DNA from: Pseudomonas sp. SDI
Lineage (GTDB): Bacteria; Pseudomonadota; Gammaproteobacteria; Pseudomonadales; Pseudomonadaceae
Reading direction: 5' to 3'
Length of the DNA stretch: 64,000 nt
Assembly (NCBI RefSeq): GCF_003105155.1
Contig: NZ_QETK01000016.1
Span: 48,945-112,944, forward strand
Below, piece by piece: positions 1-9,298 of the stretch; within the stretch, counting starts at the first letter, position 1; the number at the start of each line of letters is the position of its first letter. Below the pieces are notes generated by a model. It saw only the letters and a program-made list of their open reading frames with translations, ran no database searches and was not told the origin of the DNA. The position numbers were made by a program, and so were the translations under genes.

Positions 1-949
1 ACGGGTCCAGCTCATCGAGGTCGAGCCGGTTGGCGAACACCGCTTGCTTGAACTGCAGGCTCAGGCACTGCACCTGCGGGTGCTCGCTGGCATAGGCTTC
101 AGTCAGCAGCAACTTGAGCACCGACTTGTACGGCGACTCGATGCCCTTGAACAGTTGCCAGAGCCCGGCGCCGACGAACTCGCCGGGCGGAATCTGCGAC
201 AGGTTGCCCAGGTCGAGCACGTCTTCGGCGCGGATGAAGCGCTTGGACAGCAGGGTCTGGGTATAGCGCGCGTAGCTGCCTTCCTCATAGACCGGCACCA
301 GCCACCACAGCGGCGTGCGCCCAGCCAGCCAGATCGCGGTGCGGTAGAACTCGTCCAGCAGCAGGTAATGCTGGGCGGTCCCGCAGTCGTCGGAGCTCAG
401 CGTACGGTCGCGTTCGCCGGTGACGAAACGCTGCGGCTCGATCAGAAACAGGTGTGCCTCGGCGCCCTGGGTGGCAGCCCAGCTTTCCAGCAATTGGCAT
501 TTGCGGCGCAGCTCGGCCAGCTCGTCCTCGCTCAGGTTCGGTGCATGGCAGACCCACACGTCCATGTCGCTTTGTTCGGCCTGCGCCAGGGTGCCGAGGC
601 TGCCCATCAGGAACAGGCCGTGGATCGGCTGAACTGGGTTGCCGCGTTTGGCTTTGTAGGCAAACGAGCGGGTCAGGCGTTGGGCTTCGGCGAGGGTGTT
701 GGGAGCTGGCTCGAAGCCGGAGACGCCGGCCGGGGTGGCGCCGGAAACATAGCCGGGGAGCAGCGGGTGATTGACGTGGAAGAACAGCGGCAGCAGGTTC
801 AGCACCTGTTGCTGGCGGCTCGATAGCCCATCCATGGCCCGTGCCAGGCGCCCTTCGTTCAACCGCAGGAAACGTGCGCGCAGCTGGCTGAGTACCTTGC
901 GGTCGATACCCTGGTCCAGGTCGGGGCGAATTTCGTGAGGGTGGTTCAT
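1..949 (-). CDS. cyaA: Class I adenylate cyclase, N-terminal part (cut by window edge)
   Basis: Makes cyclic AMP from ATP in the cytoplasm. The reading frame opens at the ATG at 947-949 with MNHPHEIRPD and runs without a stop for 316 codons to the left edge, so about two thirds of the usual ~950-residue protein lies outside the window. Residues 111-135 contain the class I nucleotidyltransferase signature: GLFLMGSLGT, then SDMDVWVCH with the paired aspartates 128 and 130 expected to bind metal. A conserved DEFYRTAIWLAG segment follows. The class I cyclase is usually encoded close to argH and algR in pseudomonads, and both lie a few genes to the right. Family assignment is firm; the C-terminal regulatory domain cannot be seen. 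Confidence 0.93.
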   Translation of the reverse strand, partial: MNHPHEIRPDLDQGIDRKVLSQLRARFLRLNEGRLARAMDGLSSRQQQVLNLLPLFFHVNHPLLPGYVSGATPAGVSGFEPAPNTLAEAQRLTRSFAYKAKRGNPVQPIHGLFLMGSLGTLAQAEQSDMDVWVCHAPNLSEDELAELRRKCQLLESWAATQGAEAHLFLIEPQRFVTGERDRTLSSDDCGTAQHYLLLDEFYRTAIWLAGRTPLWWLVPVYEEGSYARYTQTLLSKRFIRAEDVLDLGNLSQIPPGEFVGAGLWQLFKGIESPYKSVLKLLLTEAYASEHPQVQCLSLQFKQAVFANRLDLDELDP

Positions 950-1050
950 GGCAGCGTCAACCGGCCTTGGGGGAGCAAAGGCGAGTTTAGCCGCTGCAAG
1001 GCAGAGCGATTAGCGCTATTTGATTTTTGACGTCAGATTTTTGGGCGTGG

Positions 1051-1102
1051 CCTGTGAGGCCCGGCCAGGCCGGGCATCGCCAGCAAGGCTGGCGCCCACA
1101 GG
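1051..1102. repeat. REP-like double hairpin
   Basis: Flanked by CCTGTG (1051-1056) and CACAGG (1097-1102), an inverted pair. Inside are two compact hairpins: GCCCGG/CCGGGC-type around 1059-1075, and GCCAGC-AAG-GCTGGC at 1079-1093. The shape and the CCTGTG/CACAGG ends resemble pseudomonad REP elements. It sits between two minus-strand genes, just upstream of cyaA and downstream of the next gene. Confidence 0.6.
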
Positions 1103-1115
1103 GGTCATCAAAGGT

Positions 1116-1361
1116 TCAGGCGGGCTCGCCCACTTGCAAGATGGTCAGCAGTTGCTGCGCATGCTCGGCAGCATCATGCCCGAGGCTGGTCAGGTAACCG
1201 CCATCGGGCTGGTCGGTAAGCTTTTTCTCATACAGGCGCTTCGCAGCAGCGATGACATCCTGGGTGGCCGTGTTGTGCACCTTGATGCCTTCCTGGCTGC
1301 TATCCAGGTTGAACAAGGCAAGCACTTTCAGTTCGGCAATCAGATCGGGGGTGAACGACAT
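1116..1361 (-). CDS. Small conserved protein, TIGR02647-like
   Basis: 81 residues, beginning MSFTPDLIAELKVLALF. The ATG is preceded by a good ribosome-binding site (GGAG, seven or so bases upstream). The sequence has no membrane segment or signal peptide and looks helical, with a C-terminal region rich in His, Ala and Glu (GHDAAEHAQQLLTILQVGE). It resembles the small TIGR02647 family found near cyaA in Pseudomonas; the function of that family is not established. The gene reads in the same direction as cyaA but is separated from it by a REP-like repeat, so co-transcription is uncertain. Confidence 0.7.
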   Translation of the reverse strand: MSFTPDLIAELKVLALFNLDSSQEGIKVHNTATQDVIAAAKRLYEKKLTDQPDGGYLTSLGHDAAEHAQQLLTILQVGEPA

Positions 1362-1445
1362 AGAAACTCCGACTTCCAGACAAGGAGGGCAGCACTGTCG
1401 TCAGTGCTTGGTCTTGCAGTGTAGTCAGGGAATTTCGCCTTCGCC

Positions 1446-1730
1446 TTATTCCTTTTCCGGGGGCAGTTCCGGCAGCGCGCGCAGGGCGGTTTCGTACCAC
1501 TGGGTGTCGAAGGCGCGGTCGTCTTCGAGCATCGCGTCGATCTCATAGGCCAGCACGTGGGCCATGAGGTTGAGGATGTCGTCACGCTCGTAGCCCACCA
1601 GCGTGAGCTTGTTGAAGGTGGCCTTGGCGGCAGGCGGGTTGTCGCTTTCGATCTGGTTTTCGATCGCCTCGATCAGGGTCGACTCGGCGAATTCTTCTTC
1701 GTCGTTGTCGATTTCGTTGTGCTCGCTCAT
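1446..1730 (-). CDS. Conserved acidic hypothetical protein
   Basis: 94 residues, strongly acidic at the N-terminus (MSEHNEIDNDEEEFAEST) and ending PELPPEKE. The ATG at 1728-1730 has an excellent ribosome-binding site (GAGGAG with seven-base spacing), which supports this as a real gene despite its size. No domain I can name; no signal peptide or membrane helix. The middle (GYERDDILNLMAHVLAYEIDAML) looks like a helical bundle. It is followed 84 bases later by the 81-residue gene on the same strand, and the two may share a transcript. Function unknown. Confidence 0.75.
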   Translation of the reverse strand: MSEHNEIDNDEEEFAESTLIEAIENQIESDNPPAAKATFNKLTLVGYERDDILNLMAHVLAYEIDAMLEDDRAFDTQWYETALRALPELPPEKE

Positions 1731-1876
1731 GGGCGGACTCCTCGTGATGGACGCTCAGTTTGCCATGAGCGCGCCGTCAATGCCCTGTTATCGACGCGTC
1801 GCATGGTGCTGGTCAGGCTCGATTATTGGGTCTATAACAGCCCGGCCATCCCCTCACGGCCTGGAGGCTGTCACCT

Positions 1877-2539
1877 ATGCTCAAGCTTCACGGATTTGCA
1901 GTCAGCAACTACTACAACATGGTCAAGCTGGCGCTGCTGGAGAAGGGCCTGCCCTTCGAAGAAGTGCTGTTCTTCGGCGGTCAGAGCCCACAGGCATTGA
2001 CGATCAGCCCGCGCGGCAAGGTGCCGGTGCTGGAAACCGAGCACGGCTTTCTCAGCGAAACCAGCCTGATCCTCGACTACATCGAGCAGACCCAGCCCGG
2101 CAAGGCACTGCTGCCCGAAGGCGCTTTCGCCCAGGCCAAGGTGCGTGAGCTGGCCAAGGAGATCGAGCTGTACATCGAGTTGCCGGCGCGTGCCTGCTTC
2201 CCCGAGGCGTTCTTCGGCGCCCAGGTCGACCCGGTGATCAAGGAAAAAGCCAAGGGCGAGCTGCTGGCGGGGCTGGCGACGCTCAAGCGCAACGCTACGT
2301 TCAGCCCCTATGTGACGGGCGAGCAGATGACCATCGCCGACGTGATGTTCTGTTTCACCGTCGACCTGGCCTACGCCGTGGGCAAGAAAGTCTTCAACAT
2401 GGATGTGTTGGAAGATTTCCCACAGGCCAAGGCCCTGCTCGAACATTTCAAGCAGAACCCCAACGTGCAGAAGATTGCCGCCGACAAGGAGGCGCAGATG
2501 CCGGCGTTCCTCGAGATGGTGCGCAGCGGCAAGCGCTGA
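1877..2539 (+). CDS. Glutathione S-transferase family protein
   Basis: 220 residues with the two-domain GST layout. The N-terminal thioredoxin-like domain (about 1-75) has the start LHGFAVSNYYNMVKLALLEK, the cis-proline segment SPRGKVPVLET and the glutathione-contacting FLSETSLILDYIEQ. A helical C-terminal domain follows from about residue 88. Members conjugate or reduce electrophiles with glutathione in the cytoplasm; the substrate cannot be read from sequence. A GGAGG ribosome-binding site eight bases before the ATG fixes the start. The gene stands alone, converging on argH with a hairpin in between. Confidence 0.88.
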   Translation: MLKLHGFAVSNYYNMVKLALLEKGLPFEEVLFFGGQSPQALTISPRGKVPVLETEHGFLSETSLILDYIEQTQPGKALLPEGAFAQAKVRELAKEIELYIELPARACFPEAFFGAQVDPVIKEKAKGELLAGLATLKRNATFSPYVTGEQMTIADVMFCFTVDLAYAVGKKVFNMDVLEDFPQAKALLEHFKQNPNVQKIAADKEAQMPAFLEMVRSGKR

Positions 2540-2549
2540 GTGCACCAGG

Positions 2550-2582
2550 CCAGGCTCGCGGCATTGCGCCGCCGAGCCTGGG
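2550..2582. terminator. Hairpin between convergent gst and argH
   Basis: CCAGGCTCG (2550-2558) pairs with CGAGCCTGG at 2573-2581, with further G-C pairing inside around a short loop. There is no clear U-run on either side, so termination may be inefficient or Rho-assisted. Its position between two gene ends pointing at each other fits a terminator. Confidence 0.5.
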
Positions 2583-2590
2583 GATACGGT

Positions 2591-3985
2591 TTAGCGGCTG
2601 GCCAGCAGCGCCTTGCCGCGGGTCACGGCCGCGCGAACCTGGGCCGGTGCGGTGCCGCCGATGTGGTTACGGGCATTCACCGAGCCTTCGAGGGTGAGCA
2701 CGGCGAACACGTCCTGCTCGATCTGGTCGCTGAACTGACGCAGTTCGTCGAGGCTCATTTCCGCCAGGTCCTTGCCGGTGTCGACGCCGTACTTCACCGC
2801 GTGGCCAACGATTTCGTGGCAGTCACGGAACGGCAGGCCCCGGCGAACCAGGTAATCGGCCAGGTCGGTGGCGGTGGAGAAACCACGCAGGGCCGCTTCG
2901 CGCATGATGGCGTGACGCGGTTTGATCGCCGGGATCATGTCGGCGAACGCCCGCAGCGAGTCGCGCAAGGTATCGGCGGCATCGAACAGCGGTTCCTTGT
3001 CTTCCTGGTTGTCCTTGTTGTAGGCCAGCGGTTGGCCTTTCATCAGGGTCAGCAGGCCGGTAAGGGCGCCAAACACGCGGCCGGTCTTGCCACGCACCAG
3101 TTCCGGTACATCCGGGTTCTTCTTCTGCGGCATGATCGAGCTGCCGGTGCAGAACCGGTCAGGCAGATCGATGAACTGGAACTGGGCGCTGGTCCACAGC
3201 ACCAGCTCTTCGGAGAAGCGCGACAGGTGCATCATCGCCACGCTGGCCGCGGCGCAGAACTCGATGGCGAAGTCGCGGTCGGAGACGCCGTCCAGCGAGT
3301 TGCCGGCCACGGCTTCGAAGCCCAGCAACTGGCAGGTCAGCTCGCGATCAATCGGGTAGGTAGTGCCGGCGAGGGCAGCGCTGCCCAGCGGCATGCGGTT
3401 GGCACGCTTGCGGCAGTCGACCAGGCGCTCGTAATCGCGGCTGAGCATTTCGAACCAGGCCAGCAGGTGGTGACCGAAGGTCACCGGCTGGGCGGTTTGC
3501 AGGTGGGTGAAGCCAGGCATGACGGTTTCGGCTTCACGCTCAGCCTGCTCCAGCAGGCCCTGCTGCAGGCGGGTGATTTCGGCCAGGATCAGGTCGATTT
3601 CGTCACGCAGCCACAGGCGAATGTCGGTGGCCACCTGGTCGTTACGGCTACGCCCGGTGTGCAGCTTCTTGCCGGTGATACCGATGCGGTCGGTCAGGCG
3701 CGCCTCGATGTTCATGTGCACGTCTTCGAGGTCAATGCGCCAGTCGAAGTTGCCGGCCTCGATTTCGTCCTGAATGGTCTTCAGGCCGTCGATGATGGTG
3801 TCGCGCTCGGCCTCGGTGAGGACGCCGACCTTCGCCAGCATGGTGGCGTGGGCGATCGAACCCATGATGTCGTGGCGGTACAGGCGCTGGTCGAAGTTGA
3901 CGGAGGCGGTGAAGCGGGCGACGAAGGCGTCGACCGGCTCACTGAAACGGCCGCCCCAGGACTGGTTGGTCTTGTCAGTGCTCAT
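2591..3985 (-). CDS. argH: Argininosuccinate lyase
   Basis: Last step of arginine synthesis: splits argininosuccinate to arginine and fumarate in the cytoplasm. The start at 3985 ([17 protein letters not shown]) gives 464 residues, the usual family length; the frame is open 29 codons further upstream, but that extension does not look like ArgH. Family marks are GGRFSEP at 11-17, HTGRSRNDQ at 109-117, the HLQTAQP segment at 161-167 and the fumarase/lyase signature [10 protein letters not shown] at 281-290 carrying the catalytic serine loop. It is transcribed away from algR. The other arginine genes in this window, argE and argA, lie 58 kb away. Confidence 0.97.
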   Translation of the reverse strand: MSTDKTNQSWGGRFSEPVDAFVARFTASVNFDQRLYRHDIMGSIAHATMLAKVGVLTEAERDTIIDGLKTIQDEIEAGNFDWRIDLEDVHMNIEARLTDRIGITGKKLHTGRSRNDQVATDIRLWLRDEIDLILAEITRLQQGLLEQAEREAETVMPGFTHLQTAQPVTFGHHLLAWFEMLSRDYERLVDCRKRANRMPLGSAALAGTTYPIDRELTCQLLGFEAVAGNSLDGVSDRDFAIEFCAAASVAMMHLSRFSEELVLWTSAQFQFIDLPDRFCTGSSIMPQKKNPDVPELVRGKTGRVFGALTGLLTLMKGQPLAYNKDNQEDKEPLFDAADTLRDSLRAFADMIPAIKPRHAIMREAALRGFSTATDLADYLVRRGLPFRDCHEIVGHAVKYGVDTGKDLAEMSLDELRQFSDQIEQDVFAVLTLEGSVNARNHIGGTAPAQVRAAVTRGKALLASR

Positions 3986-4310
3986 GGATTCACTCGTTGA
4001 AGGCGTGAACGGGAAAAAGTGGCGCAGATGATAACAGGGTTGCACGCCCTGCCGGGGCTCGGCGGTCGGCACAAATGCGGGTTTATGTCGCAGCTCGGGG
4101 GCGCGACAGCAGCTCGCTGAAAGGATATTTATCGATTGAACGGCAGCGTTCCGGCAACCGTCTACAGTTGGACAGAGGATTGGCGACTTTAAGGTCGCTT
4201 CAGTGAATCTTTAGCCATCGTGCGAGTCTGAGCGTGGATCGCCGTGACGGTCGTCACCTCACCTGTCTACGCTATCCTTGTGCGAGACTCACGCAGGAAT
4301 CCAGCGCAAT
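3986..4310. other. Divergent argH/algR intergenic region, no gene
   Basis: 325 bases holding both upstream regions. No open frame of useful size is seen on either strand. In P. aeruginosa the sensor gene fimS/algZ lies immediately before algR; here there is no space for it. The only clear structure is a 14-base palindrome near algR, listed separately. Confidence 0.8.
4244..4257. promoter_or_regulatory. Palindrome upstream of algR, possible regulator site
   Basis: GTGACG-GT-CGTCAC is a perfect 6-bp inverted repeat with a two-base centre, 54 bases before the algR start. The stretch ACGGTCGTC (4247-4255) within it matches seven of nine bases of the AlgR-box core CCGTTCGTC known from P. aeruginosa, so autoregulation is possible. 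This is inference from pattern only. Confidence 0.35.
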
Positions 4311-5057
4311 ATGAATGTCCTGATCGTTGATGACGAATCCCAAGCCCGCGAACGCCTGAGCCGACTGCTGGGCGAGCTGGAGGGCTATACAGTACTGGAG
4401 CCCAGCGCCACCAATGGCGACGAGGCACTGGCGCTGATCGACAGCCTCAGACCTGAGGTGGTCCTGCTCGACATCCGCATGCCCGGGGTCGATGGCCTGC
4501 AGGTGGCGGCGCGGTTGTGCGAGCGCGAATCGCCGCCGGCCGTACTGTTCACCACCCGCGAAGACGAATTCGATGTGCAGGCCTTCAAGGACAGCACCTT
4601 GAGCTTCGTGCTGAAGGGCACCGATGCGGCCGGCCTGCGCGACGCCCTGCGCAAGGCCGAGCGACCGAATCGCGTGCAACTGGCGGCGTTGACCCGACCG
4701 GCTGCCGAAAGCGGCAACGGTCCACGCAGCCATATCAGCGCGCGCACCCGCAAGGGCATCGAACTGATCCCGCTCGACCAGGTGATCTACTTCATTGCCG
4801 ACCACAAGTACGTGACCTTGCGCCATGAAGGCGGCGAAGTGTTGCTGGACGAGCCGCTCAAGGCCCTGGAAGACGAGTTCGGCGAGCGTTTCGTGCGCAT
4901 CCACCGCAACGCGCTGGTGGCCCGCGAGCGTATCGAACGCTTGCAGCGCACCCCGCTGGGGCACTTTCAGCTCTACCTCAAGGGCCTCAACGGCGATGCC
5001 CTGATCGTCAGCCGGCGCCATGTGGCCGGCGTGCGCAAGATGATGCAGCAACTTTGA
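4311..5057 (+). CDS. algR: LytTR-type response regulator AlgR
   Basis: 248 residues, the P. aeruginosa AlgR length. The receiver domain (1-120) starts MNVLIVDDESQ with acidic residues 7 and 8, the phosphate-accepting Asp54 in VLLDIRMPG, and the conserved lysine in SFVLKG. After a linker, residues ~140-245 form the LytTR DNA-binding domain (IELIPLDQVIYFIADHKYV, RFVRIHRNALVA). In P. aeruginosa AlgR controls alginate, twitching motility and virulence. The earlier in-frame ATG at 4278 would add 11 unconserved residues and is not favoured. The usual partner sensor kinase FimS/AlgZ is not encoded upstream. Confidence 0.95.
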   Translation: MNVLIVDDESQARERLSRLLGELEGYTVLEPSATNGDEALALIDSLRPEVVLLDIRMPGVDGLQVAARLCERESPPAVLFTTREDEFDVQAFKDSTLSFVLKGTDAAGLRDALRKAERPNRVQLAALTRPAAESGNGPRSHISARTRKGIELIPLDQVIYFIADHKYVTLRHEGGEVLLDEPLKALEDEFGERFVRIHRNALVARERIERLQRTPLGHFQLYLKGLNGDALIVSRRHVAGVRKMMQQL

Positions 5058-5160
5058 ACGGTGCCGGGTCGAGCAGCGACCCGCGCTGATGACATAGATC
5101 TGCAAGCGCGCGCGGATGTGCTGTTATCATCCGTGGCATTTACCTTGTACGGATCGATCC

Positions 5161-6102
5161 ATGTCCACTCGTGAAATCCGCATTGCCACGCGCAAAAGTG
5201 CCCTTGCCCTGTGGCAGGCCGAATACGTCAAAGCCCGCCTGGAACAGGCCCATCCCGGCTTGCTGGTGACCCTGGTGCCGATGGTCAGCCGGGGCGACAA
5301 GCTGCTCGACTCGCCGCTGTCGAAAATCGGTGGCAAGGGCCTGTTCGTCAAGGAGCTGGAAACCGCCCTGCTCGAGAACCAGGCCGATATCGCCGTGCAC
5401 TCGATGAAAGATGTGCCGATGGATTTCCCCGAGGGGCTGGGCCTGTTCTGCATCTGCGAGCGTGAAGACCCGCGCGACGCCTTTGTTTCCAACACCTTCA
5501 AGAGCCTCGACGCGCTGCCGGCGGGAAGCATCGTCGGCACCTCCAGCCTGCGCCGTCAGGCACAGCTGCTGGCGCGGCGGCCGGACCTGGAAATCCGCTT
5601 CCTGCGCGGTAACGTCAACACCCGCCTGGCCAAGCTCGATGCCGGCGAGTACGACGCGATCATCCTGGCCGCCGCCGGGCTGATCCGCCTGGGCTTCGAT
5701 GCGCGGATCACCTCCAGCATCAGCGTCGACGACAGCCTGCCGGCCGGTGGTCAGGGCGCGGTCGGCATCGAATGCCGCAGTGCCGATAGCGAGATCCATG
5801 CCTTGCTGGCGCCGCTGCACCACGCCGATACCGCCGACCGGGTCACGGCCGAGCGGGCGCTGAACAAACACCTCAATGGCGGCTGCCAGGTGCCGATTGC
5901 CTGCTACGCGGTGCTCGAAGGCGAGCACCTGTGGCTGCGCGGCCTGGTCGGCGAGCCGAGCGGCGGCAAACTGCTCAGCGCCCAGGCCCGCGCCTTGCGC
6001 AAGGATGCCGAAGCGCTGGGCGTGCAGGTCGCCGAAGATCTGCTCGCACAAGGCGCCGAAGCGATCCTCAAGGCGGTCTATGGCGAGGCCGGTCACCCGT
6101 GA
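5161..6102 (+). CDS. hemC: Porphobilinogen deaminase (hydroxymethylbilane synthase)
   Basis: Joins four porphobilinogens into hydroxymethylbilane for heme and siroheme. 313 residues from [19 protein letters not shown]. Marks are the catalytic-aspartate region [13 protein letters not shown], the arginine-rich substrate segment [18 protein letters not shown] and [11 protein letters not shown], and Cys242 in [11 protein letters not shown], the attachment site of the dipyrromethane cofactor. The open frame extends 15 codons upstream, but MSTREIR is the family N-terminus. It starts 103 bases after algR and overlaps hemD, so it heads the hemC-hemD-hemX-hemY operon; algR read-through is possible. 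Confidence 0.97.
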   Translation: MSTREIRIATRKSALALWQAEYVKARLEQAHPGLLVTLVPMVSRGDKLLDSPLSKIGGKGLFVKELETALLENQADIAVHSMKDVPMDFPEGLGLFCICEREDPRDAFVSNTFKSLDALPAGSIVGTSSLRRQAQLLARRPDLEIRFLRGNVNTRLAKLDAGEYDAIILAAAGLIRLGFDARITSSISVDDSLPAGGQGAVGIECRSADSEIHALLAPLHHADTADRVTAERALNKHLNGGCQVPIACYAVLEGEHLWLRGLVGEPSGGKLLSAQARALRKDAEALGVQVAEDLLAQGAEAILKAVYGEAGHP

Positions 6103-6866
6103 GCGGCTGGCGCCTGCTGCTGACCCGGCCGGCTGAGGAGTGTGCGGCGCTGGCCGCTACCCTTGCCGCCGCCGGCGAGTTCGGCAGCAGCCTGCCGTTG
6201 CTGGATATCGAAGCACTGCCGCCGACCGCCGAACAACAGCGTATCGCTCGCGAGCTGAACCGTTATTGTGCCGTGATCGTGGTCAGCAAGCCGGCGGCCC
6301 GTCTGGGCCTGGCCTTGCTGGCGCAACACGGCCCGGCCACGTTGACGCCGGCCTGGTTCACCGTCGGCGCTGCCTCGGCCACGGTACTTGCGGCCGAGGG
6401 CCTGACGGTGCAGTTCCCCGAACGTGGCGACGACAGCGAAGCCCTGCTGCAACTGCCGTCGTTGCGTGCGGCGCTGGCCGGGCCTACACCCCGAGTGCTG
6501 ATCATGCGTGGCGAAGACGGCCGCGAGCTGCTCGCCGAGCAGTTGACGGCGTTGGGTGCGCATGTCGATTATCTGCCGCTGTACCGCCGTCGGCTGCCGG
6601 ACTACCCGCCGGCCACGCTGCTGCGGCGCATCGAAGCGGAACGCTTGAACGGCCTGGTGGTCAGCAGTGGGCAGGGATTCGAACACCTGCGTCAGCTGGC
6701 CGGCGATGCCTGGCCGCGCCTGGCGCAGTGGCCATTGTTCGTACCGAGCCCGCGTGTTGCCGAACTGGCCCGAGCCGCCGGTGCACAACGGGTGGTGGAT
6801 TGCCGCGGTGCCAGTGCCGCGGCTTTGCTGGCGGCCTTGCAGGAAACCCCTGCAGCCGCCCTCTAA
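6099..6866 (+). CDS. hemD: Uroporphyrinogen-III synthase
   Basis: Cyclises hydroxymethylbilane to uroporphyrinogen III with inversion of ring D. 255 residues from a GTG at 6099 that overlaps the hemC stop by four bases, indicating translational coupling. The N-terminus [17 protein letters not shown] and the later segments [61 protein letters not shown] and [13 protein letters not shown] follow the HEM4 family pattern, which is weakly conserved overall. The position directly after hemC makes the call secure. Confidence 0.93.
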   Translation: MSGWRLLLTRPAEECAALAATLAAAGEFGSSLPLLDIEALPPTAEQQRIARELNRYCAVIVVSKPAARLGLALLAQHGPATLTPAWFTVGAASATVLAAEGLTVQFPERGDDSEALLQLPSLRAALAGPTPRVLIMRGEDGRELLAEQLTALGAHVDYLPLYRRRLPDYPPATLLRRIEAERLNGLVVSSGQGFEHLRQLAGDAWPRLAQWPLFVPSPRVAELARAAGAQRVVDCRGASAAALLAALQETPAAAL

Positions 6867-6912
6867 GGCGCTAAGCTGATTGGCGACGTGCCTCAATGCA
6901 AAGGATGGATAC

Positions 6913-8022
6913 GTGAGCGAAACTGCCTTGCCCAACGATGATCTGCAGTCGACGCCCGAGGCGCCTGCGCAACTCCCCGTGGCCCCCAAGCGTGCCGGCA
7001 ATGGCCTGGCCGTGGTTGCCCTGCTGCTCGGTGCAGCGGGCGTCGCCGTTGGCGGCTGGGGTGTCTGGCAGGTCCGCCAGTTGCAGAGCGTGCACCTGAC
7101 GCAGAACGACCAGTTGCAGGAACTGCGGATCGAAACCCAGGCCCTGCAACAGCGCGAACAGAAATTGTCCAGCCAGCTCGCCGGGATGCCGCCGGCGACC
7201 GAGCTGGAAGACCGCCGGCGCCTGGTGGCGCAACTGCAGGGCGATCAGCAGCGCCTGAGCCAGCGCCTGGAAACCGTGCTCGGTGCCAGCCGCAAGGACT
7301 GGCGCCTGGCCGAGGCTGAACACTTGCTGCGCCTGGCCAGCCTGCGCCTGTCGGCCTTGCAGGACATCGCCAGCGCTCGCGCGCTGGTCGAAGGTGCCGA
7401 CCAGATCCTGCGCGAGCAGAGCGACCCAGCCTCGTTCGCTGCTCGTGAGCAGCTGGCGCGCAGCCTGGCGGCGCTGAACAGTGTCGAGCAACCGGACCGC
7501 ACCGGGCTGTTCCTGCAACTGGCTGCATTGCGTGAGCAGGTGGTGCAGTTGAGTGCGTTGGCACCGGCATTCGACAACGACGGCAAGCCACTCTTCGGCA
7601 TGACCGCCGATGGCGATGGGCCGAGCCGCTGGTCGCAGTGGTGGGAGCAGATCTCGCGCTACTTCCGCATCGACTTCAATGCCGACAAGAACGTCAAGCC
7701 GCTGCTTGCCGGGCAGGCCCTGAACCAGGTGCGCCTGGCCCTGAGCCTGACCCTGGAACAGGCACAATGGGCGGCGCTGAACGGCGAGCCCAAGGTCTAC
7801 ACCCAGGCGTTGGATGAAGCGCGCAGCGTGCTGTTGGCCAACTTCAACCGCGACAACGAACAGAGCAAGCGGATGCTGGCCCAGCTCGATGCGCTGGCCA
7901 AGGAAACCGTCAGCGTCGTCACCCCCGACCTGGATGCCAGCCTGAGCGCCGTGCAAGCGTACCTGGAACGCCGGCACCTGCCGGCCGAGGAAGCGAACCT
8001 GCGCCAGGAGCCGCGCCCATGA
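6913..8022 (+). CDS. hemX: HemX-like membrane protein, putative uroporphyrinogen-III C-methyltransferase family name
   Basis: 369 residues. The start is the GTG at 6913, chosen because AAGGA lies seven bases upstream; the frame stays open to a TTG at 6880. A proline-rich cytoplasmic N-terminus is followed by one transmembrane helix at about 31-52 (GLAVVALLLGAAGVAVGGWG), a coiled coil (~55-110, ending in LEDRRRLVAQL) and a helical domain with the segment DWRLAEAEHLLRLA. The database name of this family as a methyltransferase is misleading, since no SAM motif is present. A role as a scaffold for heme enzymes is suggested only by gene order. Confidence 0.85.
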   Translation: MSETALPNDDLQSTPEAPAQLPVAPKRAGNGLAVVALLLGAAGVAVGGWGVWQVRQLQSVHLTQNDQLQELRIETQALQQREQKLSSQLAGMPPATELEDRRRLVAQLQGDQQRLSQRLETVLGASRKDWRLAEAEHLLRLASLRLSALQDIASARALVEGADQILREQSDPASFAAREQLARSLAALNSVEQPDRTGLFLQLAALREQVVQLSALAPAFDNDGKPLFGMTADGDGPSRWSQWWEQISRYFRIDFNADKNVKPLLAGQALNQVRLALSLTLEQAQWAALNGEPKVYTQALDEARSVLLANFNRDNEQSKRMLAQLDALAKETVSVVTPDLDASLSAVQAYLERRHLPAEEANLRQEPRP

Positions 8023-9257
8023 AACGTGCCTACCTGTGGGCGGTGCTGGCGATTGTCGCCGCCACCTTGCTGGGTATCGCCGTGGCCCGCCACAGCGGTT
8101 ACGTGCTGATCGCCTATGACACCTTCCGCTACGAGTCGAGCCTGTGGGCCACCCTTGGCCTGCTGGTGGCCATCGTGCTGGTGCTATGGCTGCTCCGCGT
8201 GCTGGTTGGCATCGTCCTGACCTCCAGCGGGGTGGTCAACCCGTGGTCGCGGCGCAACCGCAGCAAGCGCACGCGCCTGGCCATCGAACAGGGTCAGCTG
8301 GACCTCGCCGAAGGCCGCTGGGCCAGCGCCCAACGGCACCTGCAGCGTGCCGCCGAAGCTGAACGCCAACCCCTGCTGTACTACCTCGGTGCGGCCCGTG
8401 CGGCCAACGAGCTGGGCCGCCGCGAAGACAGCGACAGCCTGCTTGAGCGAGCGCTTGAGCGCCAGCCGCAAGCCGAACTGGCGATTGCCCTGACCCACGC
8501 GCAATTGCAGATGGAACGTGGCGAAACCGACGGCGCGCTGGAAACCCTGCAAGCGATGCACGAGCGTCATCCGCACAACGCGCAGGTGCTGCGCCAGTTG
8601 CAGCGGCTGTATCAGCAGCGTGGCGATTGGTCGTCGCTGATCCGGCTGATGCCCGAGCTGCGCAAGGGCAAGGTGCTGCCGGCCGCTGAACTGGCCGAGC
8701 TGGAGAAGCGCGCCTGGGGTGCCAACCTGGGCCTGGCGGTACAACGCGAAGGCGAGGGCGAGAGCGCCCGGCAAGCGCTGGAGCGGGCCTGGCAGCAACT
8801 GACCAACGCGCAGCGTCAGGAACCGCAATTGGTGCTGGCGTATGCCGAGCAACTGCGTCAGCTGGGGGCCGAGGGCGAGGCCGAGGCGGCCCTGCGCACG
8901 GCGCTCAAGCGCGATTATGAAAGCCACCTGGCACGGCTCTACGGGCTGGTCCGTGGCAGCGACCCGGCGCGCCAACTGCAAACCGCCGAAGCCTGGCTCA
9001 AAGGGCACCCGGACGACCCGAGCCTGCTGCTCACCCTGGGCCGGTTGTGCCTGCAGAATCGTCTGTGGGGTAAAGCCCGCGACTACTTTGAAAGCAGCTT
9101 GCGCTTGCAGCGTAACCCGGAAGCTTGTGCCGAACTGGCACGGTTGCTGGCTAGCCTCGGCGACACCGAGCGAAGCAATCAATTGTTTCAAGAAGGGCTG
9201 GGGCTGCTGGATGAACGTCTGCTGGCGTCGCCCTTGCCGGACGCGGTTCGCGCCTGA
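8019..9257 (+). CDS. hemY: HemY: membrane-anchored TPR protein of the heme operon
   Basis: 412 residues, starting with an ATGA overlap on hemX. Two N-terminal transmembrane helices (about 4-23 and 42-67, AYLWAVLAIVAATLLG and LWATLGLLVAIVLVLWLLRV) form the HemY_N domain, followed by TPR-like helical hairpins, for example AERQPLLYYLGAARAANELG and NAQVLRQLQRLYQQRG. This is the gammaproteobacterial HemY, not the Bacillus protoporphyrinogen oxidase of the same name. It is thought to organise late heme enzymes at the inner membrane. A strong terminator follows, closing the operon. Confidence 0.9.
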   Translation: MKRAYLWAVLAIVAATLLGIAVARHSGYVLIAYDTFRYESSLWATLGLLVAIVLVLWLLRVLVGIVLTSSGVVNPWSRRNRSKRTRLAIEQGQLDLAEGRWASAQRHLQRAAEAERQPLLYYLGAARAANELGRREDSDSLLERALERQPQAELAIALTHAQLQMERGETDGALETLQAMHERHPHNAQVLRQLQRLYQQRGDWSSLIRLMPELRKGKVLPAAELAELEKRAWGANLGLAVQREGEGESARQALERAWQQLTNAQRQEPQLVLAYAEQLRQLGAEGEAEAALRTALKRDYESHLARLYGLVRGSDPARQLQTAEAWLKGHPDDPSLLLTLGRLCLQNRLWGKARDYFESSLRLQRNPEACAELARLLASLGDTERSNQLFQEGLGLLDERLLASPLPDAVRA

Positions 9258-9262
9258 AAAAG

Positions 9263-9298
9263 CACGGGTTTTGCCAGCGGCAAACCCGTGTGTTTATT
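9263..9298 (+). terminator. Rho-independent terminator of the hem operon
   Basis: Arm CACGGGTTTTGCC (9263-9275) pairs with GGCAAACCCGTG (9279-9290) with one bulged T and an AGC loop, followed by the T-rich TGTTTATT. It lies six bases after the hemY stop. Confidence 0.85.
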
